Shown here piece by piece: positions 1 through 8,216 of a stretch of 51,556 nucleotides of DNA. The notes below the pieces were generated by a model, which made no database searches, had not been told where the DNA came from, and was given only the letters and a program-made list of their open reading frames with translations. Origin of the DNA: Prevotellaceae bacterium UBA1726 (GTDB taxonomy: Bacteria; Bacteroidota; Bacteroidia; Bacteroidales; Bacteroidaceae). Within the stretch, counting starts at the first letter, position 1. The number at the start of each line of letters is the position of its first letter. Location: contig DCIM01000012.1 in assembly GCA_002316005.1 (NCBI GenBank), positions 1 through 51,556 on the forward strand, given 5' to 3'. Both the position numbers and the translations under genes were made by a program.

Positions 1-714
1 GGTGACTCAATAGAGGGTTTCGAAGAGATGGACCTTGCCATGGTTGGTCCGAATATTGGTCATGCCTGGCGTGGCGACAAAGTGGAGGGCAACCATGTCA
101 TCACGATTCAGTTCTCTGAGGCATTTCTTGATATGCCTATCATCAGCAAGCGCCTGTTCGGTCCTATAAGGCAGTTGCTCATTGATGCAAAGAGAGGCAT
201 CAAGTTCTCTAGAGCCGCACAAATGAAAATGAAGGACAAGATAATAGAACTAACTCGCATGCAAGGATTCCAGACCGTGCTGTCCTTCTTCTCCTTACTC
301 AACGAGATGGCAAATTCAGACCGCTACTCGCTTGTGAGTACTCATTACGATGCTTCAGGAACACTGCAAAACACCAAGAGTCGTCGTATCGCTAAAGTGT
401 GTGAGTATATGGAACAGCATTTTCATGACACCATCTGCCTGAGTGACATGGCATCGCTGGTGGGAATGTCCGACACAGCGTTTTCGCATTTCTTCAAATC
501 GAAGACCAGCATGACCTTCATCGACTATCTTAATGACATGCGCATAGCACACGCCTGTCAGTTGTTATCAGAAACCGACCAGAACATCTCCGAAGTATGC
601 TACAACAGTGGTTTCAACAACATCTCTAACTTCATACGCATGTTCAAAAAACGCAAACAGATGACACCCAACGCATATCGCGAATTCATCAACCAGATGC
701 TCATCAAGTACTAA
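1..714 (+). CDS. AraC-family transcriptional regulator, 5'-truncated by the window edge
   Basis: The reading frame is open from base 1, so the true start lies upstream; the first in-frame ATG is at base 28. The last ~100 residues form an AraC-type double helix-turn-helix: a first helix pair around IAKVCEYMEQHF and LSDMASLVGMSD, then the typical second motif ISEVCYNSGFNNISNFIRMF followed by KKRKQMTPNAYRE. The N-terminal part would be the sugar- or ligand-sensing cupin-like domain of such regulators. Target and ligand cannot be read from this window because the neighbours are gene remnants. The family call is secure, the function open. Confidence 0.9.
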   Translation, partial: GDSIEGFEEMDLAMVGPNIGHAWRGDKVEGNHVITIQFSEAFLDMPIISKRLFGPIRQLLIDAKRGIKFSRAAQMKMKDKIIELTRMQGFQTVLSFFSLLNEMANSDRYSLVSTHYDASGTLQNTKSRRIAKVCEYMEQHFHDTICLSDMASLVGMSDTAFSHFFKSKTSMTFIDYLNDMRIAHACQLLSETDQNISEVCYNSGFNNISNFIRMFKKRKQMTPNAYREFINQMLIKY

Positions 715-829
715 ATCTGTTGGAATCATCTCAACAAGTAGATAGTTTCACCAGCACAGCTTTTCTCTAGAAAACGCCGAATCGAGGATGACAAGAGCTG
801 TATCTTCGTAATCTAGGTGCTTTTAGTCA

Positions 830-983
830 GCGTGTGCAAAAAGTTTTTGCACACGCCATATATTTATTTTGCTATAAATAGGCTAAAATGTTGCAGAAAT
901 GAAGAAAAAGTTGTATCTTTGCACTCGCAAAGGCGGAAAAAGTGCGTTAATGCAGTACTTTTTTACACACTTTTTGCACACGC
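830..983. mobile_element. MITE-like element with TTTTTGCACACGC terminal repeats
   Basis: The left end is a 27-bp perfect palindrome (830-856): a 13-base arm GCGTGTGCAAAAA, one G, and its complement. The same 13-mer TTTTTGCACACGC recurs at 971-983, giving inverted ends about 154 bp apart. Inside is a good promoter core TATCTTTG (914-921) with a weak GTTG about 20 nt upstream, pointing right, and a short AAAAAGT/ACTTTTT hairpin. There is no ORF and no clear target-site duplication. The right end supplies the last codons of the flavin reductase gene (963-1493), so it probably inserted into that gene. That it is mobile is an inference from structure. Confidence 0.45.
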
Positions 984-1493
984 ACATCCGTCTTTTGTCA
1001 TAACATTCTCTTTTTCAGAGGATAAAAACTTTGAGGGGTTGACTGGATTTGTCATTCTTTCCACCTTGTCTTTTGCGAACAAGCGCAACATAAAGCTGCC
1101 ACCTTTTATGAGACAGCCACCATAATTGCATCCTAACTGAACCGTTATCGATTTAAGCAACATCTCGCACAGACGGAACTGATAGCCTTCATCAAAACCT
1201 CCGTGCAGAATAAATGCCAGGTCCGCAGGGCGGTTTCGTTCTTCCGACAATGTATCTATGAACTCTAACATAAGGCTCGGAATACTCTCTACATACATAG
1301 GCAGTGCAAAGATAATCTTATCGTTTGTGAGAAATGCATTGCGAGCAGACTCCCACTCTCTTAGGTTTGACAGAGAATATAGTTCGTAGGAAACGCCCTC
1401 CGTCTCAAGTCCCTTGACAAATGACCAAAGAATCTTTGATGTATTGCTAAATTCACAAGTGCGCGGACTTCCGTTGATAATGACTACATGCAT
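963..1493 (-). CDS. NAD(P)H-dependent FMN reductase / flavodoxin-like protein, altered C-terminus
   Basis: The N-terminus MHVVIINGSPRTCEFSNTS is the FMN-phosphate-binding loop (NGSPR) of NADPH-dependent FMN reductases, followed by the strand IIFALPMYVESIPSLMLEFID seen in this fold. At 176 residues it is slightly short. The last residues (ACAKSV) are encoded by the end of the small repeat element at 830-983, so the original C-terminus has been replaced. The start overlaps the end of the upstream fragment in an ATGCATGTAG arrangement, suggesting former translational coupling. Redox substrate unknown. Whether the altered protein still folds is uncertain. Confidence 0.7.
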   Translation of the reverse strand: MHVVIINGSPRTCEFSNTSKILWSFVKGLETEGVSYELYSLSNLREWESARNAFLTNDKIIFALPMYVESIPSLMLEFIDTLSEERNRPADLAFILHGGFDEGYQFRLCEMLLKSITVQLGCNYGGCLIKGGSFMLRLFAKDKVERMTNPVNPSKFLSSEKENVMTKDGCACAKSV

Positions 1494-1675
1494 GAAGCCA
1501 CCTCCTTTCCCGTTTTATCCAAAGATATCACACCGAGCGATTTACCTCCAAGATTCTTGGCACAACGCTCACACCATTCTTCAAGCAATTCCATATTACC
1601 TTCTCCACGATACAACACACCAACATTCAGCATATGATAGCGAAGCTGGTGACGCATCCATCCATCGTGAACTGC
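1484..1675 (-). pseudogene. 3' remnant of an upstream operon partner
   Basis: The frame ending in EVASCM overlaps the start of the flavin reductase by a few bases, as expected for a coupled operon gene. Only about 55 C-terminal residues (from about WMRHQLRYHM) look like plausible protein; further upstream the same frame is merely antisense of the next gene and AT-rich. The 5' part has been lost at about base 1665-1675. The original family is not recognisable from the remnant. Confidence 0.45.
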
Positions 1676-2160
1676 AGGAAGACTATTTCGATAATAAAAA
1701 AGATTTTGAAGGGTTAGCAAGTTATTTTGCTTTACATGAATCTGAAGAAGATTTTTTAACAAAAGATAGACTCGTTCGATATTCATTTGCGTTGTTAAAG
1801 CTTGAGCAATATCCAAAAGTAGAAAAACTGCTTAAACCATACTACTCTAATCCTGCGTTGGTTGATGGCCCAATAATCGTAAATTACCTATTTGCTCGAA
1901 AAAAACAAAAAAATGATGTTCTAAAGCAGATTAAAACAAAGTTGATTGAAAACCAATACGTTCAATTCTCTGATTTTGAACAATTCGGAGCATATTGTGT
2001 AATAGGAGACGAGCAAAAAGCATTGGAAAAATTGAAAAAGATACTCAAGAAGTCGCCTCGCGATAAATATACTATTGAAGAATGGCCAATAATGGAGAAC
2101 TTTATCAAAAATGAAAAATTCAAAAAACTTCTTGCACACAAAGAAAAGCATCTTAATTAG
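1675..2160 (+). pseudogene. TPR-like protein, 5'-truncated
   Basis: From about RELQEDYFDNKKDFEGLAS onward the frame reads as a helical-repeat (TPR-like) protein of some 160 residues, with alternating helices such as LVRYSFALLKLEQYPKVEKLL and QKALEKLKKILKKSP. The frame extends upstream to 1414, but that portion is antisense to the neighbouring remnant and is not convincing. Base composition becomes clearly AT-rich here and stays so through AbiH, suggesting acquisition. No specific family is recognised. It may be a fragment of a larger defence-associated gene. Confidence 0.45.
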
Positions 2161-2255
2161 ATATAGAGAATATGAAATGTTTGATACACCAAGAGTGTAC
2201 AATGTTTAGTATTCTTATTAGATAAAGAGTTTTGTATGTATCCATATTGCAAGCA

Positions 2256-3158
2256 ATGAAGCATCTCTATATTATAGGTAATGGTTTTGACATTTTTACT
2301 GGAATAAAATCAAGGTACTCAGACTTTCAAAAGTGGTTGGAGTTCCACTATGCTTTTATATATGAAGCAATGACAACCGCTTATGACATCAAGGGAGATT
2401 GGTGGTGTAATTTTGAAATGCAACTTGGTAATCTTAATATCAATAAATATGTCGAAAAGTTCAAACCACCCGAAATGACTTGGGAAGAGATACAAGAAAA
2501 GATAAAAGAGCGTAAGGCTTTTGAAGAAAAGTATAATGTTCCTCCGGGTTTACATATAGAATCAAAATGTGCTCATCGATTAGAGGGATTATTAGACGTG
2601 CTTCAATATTGTTTTGAGAAATGGGTAAACAGTATTCAAAGGAGTATCGTTGATCCACAATATTTGCCATTGGAGAAGAATGATTCTTATTTCATTAACT
2701 TTAATTATACAGATGTTATTGAAGGAATGTATCATATACCAGAAGAACGTGTATTACATATTCATGGAAGAGCTTCGAAGAAAGAGCATTTAGTGTTTGG
2801 ACATAATAAAATGATGCTTAGCAGAATAGCAAAAGGTCCCGATGGGGAAAAAGTTGGAGAAGTTCTTGATAGGTATAACAAGAACCCTTATCAGTATCTT
2901 TTCAAATATGACGATTTGCCAGGAAATTTAGAAAACATTGAATATGTACATATCTATGGATTTTCCTTTTCTCCCGTTGACGAGAATTACATTGATTGGA
3001 TATATGGTAATACTCCAAAAGAGTGCAAATGGGAGATTAGTTGGTTTTCAGAAGAAGATAAAAGAAGAATAGACCGTTTCATACTAAATCATTGGACGCT
3101 GAAAGAAAGATGTAAATATGTTCGCCTCGATGACCTAAAGTTAAACAGTGAATCTTAG
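2256..3158 (+). CDS. AbiH-family abortive infection protein
   Basis: The N-terminus MKHLYIIGNGFDIFTGIKSRY matches the AbiH hallmark (LxIIGNGFD followed by a short loop and Y-x-D-F), and the later motifs YFINFNYTDVIE and VLHIHGR followed by VFGHN are the other conserved AbiH blocks. AbiH proteins give phage resistance by abortive infection in lactococci and relatives; the biochemical activity is unknown. 300 residues is close to the usual length. The ATG at 2256 is preferred over an upstream in-frame TTG because the family starts right before LYIIGNGFD. The gene is AT-rich relative to flanking chromosome and sits in a small acquired segment with a truncated neighbour. Confidence 0.85.
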   Translation: MKHLYIIGNGFDIFTGIKSRYSDFQKWLEFHYAFIYEAMTTAYDIKGDWWCNFEMQLGNLNINKYVEKFKPPEMTWEEIQEKIKERKAFEEKYNVPPGLHIESKCAHRLEGLLDVLQYCFEKWVNSIQRSIVDPQYLPLEKNDSYFINFNYTDVIEGMYHIPEERVLHIHGRASKKEHLVFGHNKMMLSRIAKGPDGEKVGEVLDRYNKNPYQYLFKYDDLPGNLENIEYVHIYGFSFSPVDENYIDWIYGNTPKECKWEISWFSEEDKRRIDRFILNHWTLKERCKYVRLDDLKLNSES

Positions 3159-3297
3159 TGCATTAACTGAGCATTTATACAGAAATAAAATACAAGGATG
3201 CAACAAACATAGATATTGTCCGCGATAGAGTATGTGTTAACGAAGTCTTAAAATCGCGTTAACGAATGTAAATACTCGATATCTCAAATTTTACACA

Positions 3298-3369
3298 TGT
3301 TCCCACGAAGAAACCATATGAATTTACCATCAATGAGATAGTAAAAGTCATGGTCTCTTTGTGGGAACA
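3298..3369. repeat. Imperfect 20-bp inverted repeat
   Basis: Arms at 3298-3317 (TGTTCCCACGAAGAAACCAT) and 3350-3369 pair at 18 of 20 positions across a 32-nt spacer. It lies in the otherwise empty 3159-3573 gap between AbiH and the phosphate locus and may mark the boundary of the acquired segment or form a long RNA hairpin. No ORF is seen in the gap. Confidence 0.6.
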
Positions 3370-3441
3370 ATATTATTTGTGGAGTTGCGGTTTATGCTGA
3401 ATTACAAATTGTTACAAGTTGTAGTAATGTTTATGCGTAAG

Positions 3442-3480
3442 ATATTGCAATCCTGTGACATTACGGGGTTGCAATATTTT
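3442..3480 (+). terminator. Terminator-like hairpin
   Basis: ATATTGCAA (3442-3450) pairs with TTGCAATAT (3469-3477), followed by a short T run. It would separate the AbiH segment from the phosphate transporter unit. Confidence 0.5.
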
Positions 3481-3500
3481 TGTATTAGGGACGTAATAGT

Positions 3501-3528
3501 CTTGTAACATGATAAGCATAATTTTGCC
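3501..3528 (+). promoter_or_regulatory. Probable promoter of the small ORF-PiT unit
   Basis: TAATTTTG at 3519-3526 fits the Bacteroidetes -7 element; the upstream CTTG at 3501 is too close for a standard -33. ATTTTGCC (3521-3528) overlaps the -7 element and is repeated in inverted form at 3562-3569 (GGCAAAAT), which could be an operator or a leader hairpin. Confidence 0.4.
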
Positions 3529-3573
3529 GTAGCCAAAGGGAGCAAACCATTTTCCCTGCATGGCAAAATAAAA

Positions 3574-3675
3574 ATGAAAAAAGAAAAAGCAGAAAAGATT
3601 ATTAGAGTTTACAATTGGGTGAGATTGGGTATTCTTGCCGCGTTCTTCATCGTTGTTTATGTGGCCTTGACATAA
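3574..3675 (+). CDS. Small single-span membrane protein (33 aa) upstream of PiT
   Basis: ATG at 3574 opens a 33-codon frame ending in TAA at 3675. It has a basic N-terminus (MKKEKAEKIIR) and a hydrophobic helix (LGILAAFFIVVYVAL) that reaches the C-terminus, the layout of a small bitopic membrane protein with its N-terminus inside. It starts soon after a promoter core and ends 12 bases before the phosphate transporter start. It could be a transporter-associated microprotein or a leader ORF that sets PiT translation. The frame is clean and start and context are good, but conservation could not be tested. Confidence 0.55.
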   Translation: MKKEKAEKIIRVYNWVRLGILAAFFIVVYVALT

Positions 3676-3687
3676 TCGTAAATTACA

Positions 3688-5757
3688 ATGATGAATTCTT
3701 TATTTCTCGGAATAGTCATATTCCTTATTGTCCTTGCTGTGTTCGACCTTGTTGTCGGAGTGAGCAACGACGCTGTGAACTTCCTCAATTCGGCCATCGG
3801 TGCTAAGGTGGCGCCATTTAGGACGATTGTTTTGATTGCTGCCATTGGTGTGTTTGCCGGTACCGCAATGAGTAATGGTATGATGGATGTTGCTCGCCAC
3901 GGCATCATGACGCCGGAGTACTTCTCGTTCTACGATGTGATGTGCGTATTTCTGGCGGTGATGGTGACAGATGTCATTCTGCTCGACATCTTCAACACGC
4001 TGGGCATGCCAACATCGACAACGGTCAGCATGGTGTTTGAGTTGTTGGGCGGTGCCTTTGCCATAGCAATCATCGCCATCTTAGGTGGTGCAACAAACGC
4101 TGACGGCGTAGCATTGTCGTTGGGCGATCTGCTGAACACGGAGAAGGCTTTGACTTGCATACTGGGCATATTTATGAGTGTAGCAGTGGCATTCTTCTTC
4201 GGAGCGCTAACAATGTGGATTTCCCGTGTGATTTTTACCTTCAGGTACTCAAAAGTTATTGATTGGATATCACGATTGACGGTTCTCTTTGGCACAGGAT
4301 TGCTTGCATTTTCCTTTGCCAGCAACGACCTCGTCAACTTTGTCGGTGTACCGCTCACTGGTCTTGATGCCTATAACGACTATATGGCAAACGGCTCGGG
4401 CGATGCCTACTCGTTCATGATGACATCGCTAATGGAGTCGGCCCACACGCCTACATTATATCTCGTTCTGGCGGGTGTCGTGATGGTGTTGTCGCTGGTG
4501 TTCTCGAAGAAGGCTCAGAATGTGGTGAAGACCTCGGTCGACCTTTCCCGTCAGGACGAAGGCGACGAGATGTTCGGTTCGAGCGCCGTGGCTCGCATAT
4601 TGGTTCGCAACACCCAAAAGGTGGCATCTGCAATAGCCGCTTTTATTCCGAAACCGGTAGGCCGTTGGATTGACTCCCGTTTTAATGCCGACATGTCAGT
4701 ATTGCCCGAAGGTGCGGCATTCGACCATATCCGTGCTGCCGTCAATCTTGTGCTTGCGGGACTATTGGTGGCATTCGGCACAAGTATGAAATTGCCGCTT
4801 TCCACCACCTATGTCACCTTCATGGTAGCAATGGGTTCGAGCCTTGCCGACAGGGCGTGGAGCCGCGAGAGCGCCGTGTTCCGCATCACTGGTGTACTGA
4901 GCGTCATCGGTGGTTGGTTCATTACCGCAGGAGCAGCATTCATCACTTGCTATCTCGTGACAAACATCCTGCATTTCGGTTCGTTTCCTGCAATGGCAAT
5001 CGCCATCGTTCTGGCGATATTCCTATTGGTAAGGAGTAATCTGAGGTTCAAGGGCGAGAATGAGACGAGCGAGAGCGATCTGCTCTTCAAGCAACTCTGC
5101 CGCACACAGGACAAGACCGAGCGCTGGCAATTGCTTCGTATGCATGTCAGTCATAGTCTGGTGGAGCAACTCCACTTCGCCAACGCTACCTTCCAGAAGT
5201 CCACCACGGCATTCCTTCAAGAGGAATATCGCCCTCTGCGGCAGGCCACACATGAGATAGAAACAGCGCGAAAGCAATTGAAACGATCGCGCCGAAGGGA
5301 GATTATTGGATTGCGAAAGATAGAACCTGTTCTTGCAGTTGAGAAAAATACATGGTACTTTCTTGCGAACAGCAATATGGAACAGATGCTCTACTGTCTG
5401 AAGCGTATCAACGACCCTTGCCGCGAACATGTGGGAAATAATTTCACCCCGGTTTCAGGCGAACTGACCTACGAGTTCCTGAGTTTTCAGCAGCAGATTG
5501 CCAATATCTTCCAACAGACAGAGAATGCTATTTCCTTATCGAAAATGGACGAAATGCAGATAAAGTCGATTCGTAGTCAGGCAGAACTGTTGCAAGGCAG
5601 GCTATCCGATTATCGCAAGAGCATCATCGACAGCATGCAGAAGCAGACCGTCAACATTGAATCTACCACCGTGTTCCTCAATGTCATACAGGAATCACTA
5701 CAGATTCTCAGTTGCTTGCGCCATCTGGCCCGAGGTTTGAATAATTTCTGCGACTGA
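3688..5757 (+). CDS. PiT-family inorganic phosphate transporter with C-terminal PhoU-like region
   Basis: Low-affinity phosphate (Pi:H+ or Na+) symporter of the inner membrane. The N-terminal ~470 residues carry the two PiT repeats: the first includes the GVSNDAVNFLNSAIGAKV block, the second PLSTTYVTFMVAMGSSLADR, with many hydrophobic segments. Residues ~490-689 are soluble and helical (LCRTQDKTERWQLLRMHVS, later LFQQTENAISLS-like helices), as in Bacteroidetes PiT proteins fused to a PhoU-like tail. It starts 12 bases after the 33-aa ORF and is convergent with a PhoR/PhoB-type pair, so a phosphate role for the locus is likely. ATG 3688 is used; the next codon is also ATG. Confidence 0.92.
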   Translation: MMNSLFLGIVIFLIVLAVFDLVVGVSNDAVNFLNSAIGAKVAPFRTIVLIAAIGVFAGTAMSNGMMDVARHGIMTPEYFSFYDVMCVFLAVMVTDVILLDIFNTLGMPTSTTVSMVFELLGGAFAIAIIAILGGATNADGVALSLGDLLNTEKALTCILGIFMSVAVAFFFGALTMWISRVIFTFRYSKVIDWISRLTVLFGTGLLAFSFASNDLVNFVGVPLTGLDAYNDYMANGSGDAYSFMMTSLMESAHTPTLYLVLAGVVMVLSLVFSKKAQNVVKTSVDLSRQDEGDEMFGSSAVARILVRNTQKVASAIAAFIPKPVGRWIDSRFNADMSVLPEGAAFDHIRAAVNLVLAGLLVAFGTSMKLPLSTTYVTFMVAMGSSLADRAWSRESAVFRITGVLSVIGGWFITAGAAFITCYLVTNILHFGSFPAMAIAIVLAIFLLVRSNLRFKGENETSESDLLFKQLCRTQDKTERWQLLRMHVSHSLVEQLHFANATFQKSTTAFLQEEYRPLRQATHEIETARKQLKRSRRREIIGLRKIEPVLAVEKNTWYFLANSNMEQMLYCLKRINDPCREHVGNNFTPVSGELTYEFLSFQQQIANIFQQTENAISLSKMDEMQIKSIRSQAELLQGRLSDYRKSIIDSMQKQTVNIESTTVFLNVIQESLQILSCLRHLARGLNNFCD

Positions 5758-5777
5758 TACTTTCCTTATATAAAACA

Positions 5778-5815
5778 ATTACTGCCCAGCGAATCTGCCG
5801 GGCAGTAATTATTTA
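5778..5815. terminator. Bidirectional terminator between PiT and the histidine kinase
   Basis: ATTACTGCCC (5778-5787) pairs perfectly with GGGCAGTAAT (5800-5809); T/A-rich flanks on both sides serve the two convergent genes. Confidence 0.8.
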
Positions 5816-5837
5816 AGGGAAGAATACAGACCATTTT

Positions 5838-7253
5838 TTAAAGATTGAAACGAATGGTAAGGCCGCCGCCAGGAGTCGTCTCGGCCACGATGGCGCCACC
5901 ATGAACAGCAACGACATTCTTTACGATGGCAAGGCCAAGGCCAGTGCCTCCCAATTTGCGTGAGCGGCCCTTGTCAACACGATAGAAACGCTCGAAGAGA
6001 TGAGGCAGATGCTCAGGGGCAACCCCTACTCCATTGTCGGCAAAGGTGAACTCGTTGTTGCTGTAGGCGATGCGTATTTCCGTAGCACCTGTGGCATAGG
6101 CAACGGCATTGTCGACAAGATTGCGGAAAACGCTGTAGAGAGTGCCTTCGGGTTCGGCAAGCGGCGAACTGATGATTATTCGCTGTGGCAGTTCCACTAT
6201 CTGGCTAATGTTCTTTTCCTGTAACTCCAACGCGGTGTCTTCGAGCACACTACGGATAATCGGCACAATATCAATAAGGTGGTCGGTATCTTCGTCGGCA
6301 GACAGTTTCACCGGCACTTCGTCCAATCGCGTCAACTGGGCCATATCGAGGAGGAGTTTGCTCATTCGCTCACTCTGCGAATAGCAACGTTCAAGAAAAT
6401 GCTGACGCTTTTCGGCAGGCATATCGGGGTTGTCGATTATCGTCTCAAGATAGCCGTGAATACTTGCTGCCGGCGTCTTTAGTTCGTGAGCCGCATTCTG
6501 CGTCAGCTGGCGTTTGATTCGTATTTTATCCTCCTCAGAGTGGCGCAGTTTCCAATAAAGCGTAATGATGGTATGCGAAATCTCGCCCAACTCATCATCC
6601 GGGAAATTGCGCTCAAGTTCGTGGGCAAGTTCCTCGCCATGCTCTGCCTTTAGGGCAAATTCGCGCAGATAACCGATATGGCGAGTGATGCGGCGGGTAT
6701 TCCAGAAAAGAACCAGACCAAGAAGCAGGGTAAGAACAACGGTGTAATAGATGTATGTATTGTCGGCCTTGAGCGAATCGGTCAGTTCGGCAGAATAAGG
6801 CACCGCCGAGCGCACGACAAGATTACCGAAGCGCGTTGCCGAATAGAAATATGTCTCATGGGTGGACTGACTGCGGCGTTTTATGTCGTAGCCACTTCCA
6901 TTACGCAGCGCCTCCTGCACCTCAAGACGCTCAAGGTGGTTGGACAGGGAATCGGGAGTGGCATAGTCGTTATCCTGAATCACTCGTCCGTCGGAAGTGA
7001 TGATTGTCACACGCAACCCATCAAGTTGATGACGGTTTGTGTAATCGCGGAAAAGGCTGTCGGAGAGCAATCCATCCTCGTCCAACGACTGCATCATCTC
7101 GTAGTTGTACATTTGCAGACGTGAATGGAGAATGTCGATTTTGTAATCCTTCTCGCGCTGATACTGATATATGCTGAAACACGCAGCAAAGAGGATGAAA
7201 ATGCCACCGATGCTGAATAGCAGATTCTTCTGGAATGATTTTGATCTAACCAT
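5838..7253 (-). CDS. Sensor histidine kinase (PhoR-like)
   Basis: 471-residue membrane kinase. TM1 is near residues 10-28 (LLFSIGGIFILFAACF), a periplasmic sensor follows to about 165, and TM2 is about 169-184 (YYTVVLTLLLGLVLFW). The dimerisation helix carries the phosphorylated H256 in NAAHELKTPAASIHGYLE. The ATPase domain shows the N box (NLVDNAVAYA), DNGVG, FERFYRVDKGRSRKLGGTGLGL and a final GGG motif. It is transcribed after its response regulator, with a G-rich repeat in the gap. The neighbouring phosphate transporter makes phosphate sensing plausible, but the signal is an inference. Confidence 0.92.
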   Translation of the reverse strand: MVRSKSFQKNLLFSIGGIFILFAACFSIYQYQREKDYKIDILHSRLQMYNYEMMQSLDEDGLLSDSLFRDYTNRHQLDGLRVTIITSDGRVIQDNDYATPDSLSNHLERLEVQEALRNGSGYDIKRRSQSTHETYFYSATRFGNLVVRSAVPYSAELTDSLKADNTYIYYTVVLTLLLGLVLFWNTRRITRHIGYLREFALKAEHGEELAHELERNFPDDELGEISHTIITLYWKLRHSEEDKIRIKRQLTQNAAHELKTPAASIHGYLETIIDNPDMPAEKRQHFLERCYSQSERMSKLLLDMAQLTRLDEVPVKLSADEDTDHLIDIVPIIRSVLEDTALELQEKNISQIVELPQRIIISSPLAEPEGTLYSVFRNLVDNAVAYATGATEIRIAYSNNEFTFADNGVGVAPEHLPHLFERFYRVDKGRSRKLGGTGLGLAIVKNVVAVHGGAIVAETTPGGGLTIRFNL

Positions 7254-7267
7254 AGTAACTATTTATA

Positions 7268-7298
7268 TCCTCCCCTCGGGGAGGCAAGGTGGGGGCTT
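7268..7298. repeat. G-rich hairpin repeat at the regulator-kinase junction
   Basis: A CCTCCCC/GGGGAGG hairpin with a GGTGGGGGC tail directly abuts the stop codon of the response regulator. It is one member of a dispersed family also seen at 23.8, 23.9, 25.5, 25.7, 30.3, 31.2, 31.3, 32.4, 49.2, 49.3 and 50.4 kb. Confidence 0.6.
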
Positions 7299-8042
7299 TT
7301 ACTTTTCAAAGCAGTAGCCATAACCAACACGCGTCTTTATTTGTTTGCCATATCTGCCAATCTTCTTGCGCAGACGAGTGATATTCACATCCACAGTACG
7401 GTCGAGGACATAGACATCGTCAGGCCAGCAACGACGAAGGATATCCTCGCGCGAGAACACCTTGTTAGGATTCTGGAGAAGGAACGAGAGAAGTTCGAAT
7501 TCGAGTTTGGTCAGCGACAGTTCCACGCCATCAAGAGTGGCAGTCTTAGAGTCGAGGTCGATTCTTATTCCCTCGTACATAATAGTATTTGAAGGCAAAG
7601 ATGTTCTCTCCTCCCCTGTGAGAGATTGGGGCATTTGACTCGTTTCTGAATGCAGGGTAGCCCTTCTCAACACGGCCTTCACCCTTGCCTTCACCTCCTT
7701 CATGCTGAGCGGTTTGGCAATGTAGTCATCAGCACCGATATTCAGTCCCTTGACAGTATCGTCCTCACCATCAAGAGCAGTAATAAAAATAATAGGAATA
7801 TGGGCTGTTTCAGGATTCTCCTTAAGTCGATGTGCCATTTCAAATCCCGACATGCCGTCCATCATGACATCGAGTAGGATGAGATCAGGATTAGAGCAAT
7901 TTTTAGATTGTGAATTGTCAAATTGTGAATGCAATGCCTCTTCTGCAGAATTGGCAGTAGTAACAAGATAGCCTTCGTTTTCAAGGTTATACTGAAGTAT
8001 CTCACAAAGGTCCTGTTCGTCGTCGACAACAAGTATTTTCAT
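7299..8042 (-). CDS. OmpR/PhoB-family response regulator with in-frame repeat insertions
   Basis: Receiver domain (1-125) with acidic pocket D7-D8, phospho-acceptor D58 (LILLDVMMDG) and the KP loop (YIAKPLS); the C-terminal winged helix includes LTKLEFELLSFLLQNPNKVFSRE and RTVDVNITRLRKKIG. Two stretches look inserted. Residues ~38-51 (HSQFDNSQSKNCSN) lie between helix 2 and strand 3 and are encoded by ATTGTGA-type 7-bp repeats at 7907-7928; the linker QMPQSLTGEERT is encoded by a G-rich repeat. D58 instead of the usual ~52-53 agrees with an insertion. First gene of the two-component operon, with its own promoter. Confidence 0.92.
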   Translation of the reverse strand: MKILVVDDEQDLCEILQYNLENEGYLVTTANSAEEALHSQFDNSQSKNCSNPDLILLDVMMDGMSGFEMAHRLKENPETAHIPIIFITALDGEDDTVKGLNIGADDYIAKPLSMKEVKARVKAVLRRATLHSETSQMPQSLTGEERTSLPSNTIMYEGIRIDLDSKTATLDGVELSLTKLEFELLSFLLQNPNKVFSREDILRRCWPDDVYVLDRTVDVNITRLRKKIGRYGKQIKTRVGYGYCFEK

Positions 8043-8064
8043 AGCGATGAGTGATTATCTGGCA

Positions 8065-8097
8065 CAAAGATACAATATTTTTCCCAATAATAGCAAA
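8065..8097 (-). promoter_or_regulatory. Promoter of the two-component operon
   Basis: On the minus strand, TTTG (8097-8094) is followed after 21 nt by TATCTTTG (8072-8065), a near-ideal Bacteroidetes promoter about 15-20 nt upstream of the start codon. Confidence 0.75.
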
Positions 8098-8152
8098 AAA
8101 ACATATTACGAAGCTGTAACAATGTTGTTTTGACTCCGATTTGGTGCAAATA

Positions 8153-8184
8153 TTTGCATAGGTCGTAGGAATTGTGTAATTTTG
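8153..8184 (+). promoter_or_regulatory. Promoter of the DMT transporter gene
   Basis: TTTG at 8153-8156, 20 nt, then TAATTTTG at 8177-8184; this leaves a leader of about 25 nt before the ATG at 8217. Confidence 0.75.
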
Positions 8185-8216
8185 CAGACGTTTATTAGGA
8201 TAACAACAAATATCGG

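Noticed and set aside
1414..1674. N-terminal extension of the TPR-like ORF
   Set aside because: It is antisense of the flavin reductase operon remnant and shows no helical-repeat pattern.
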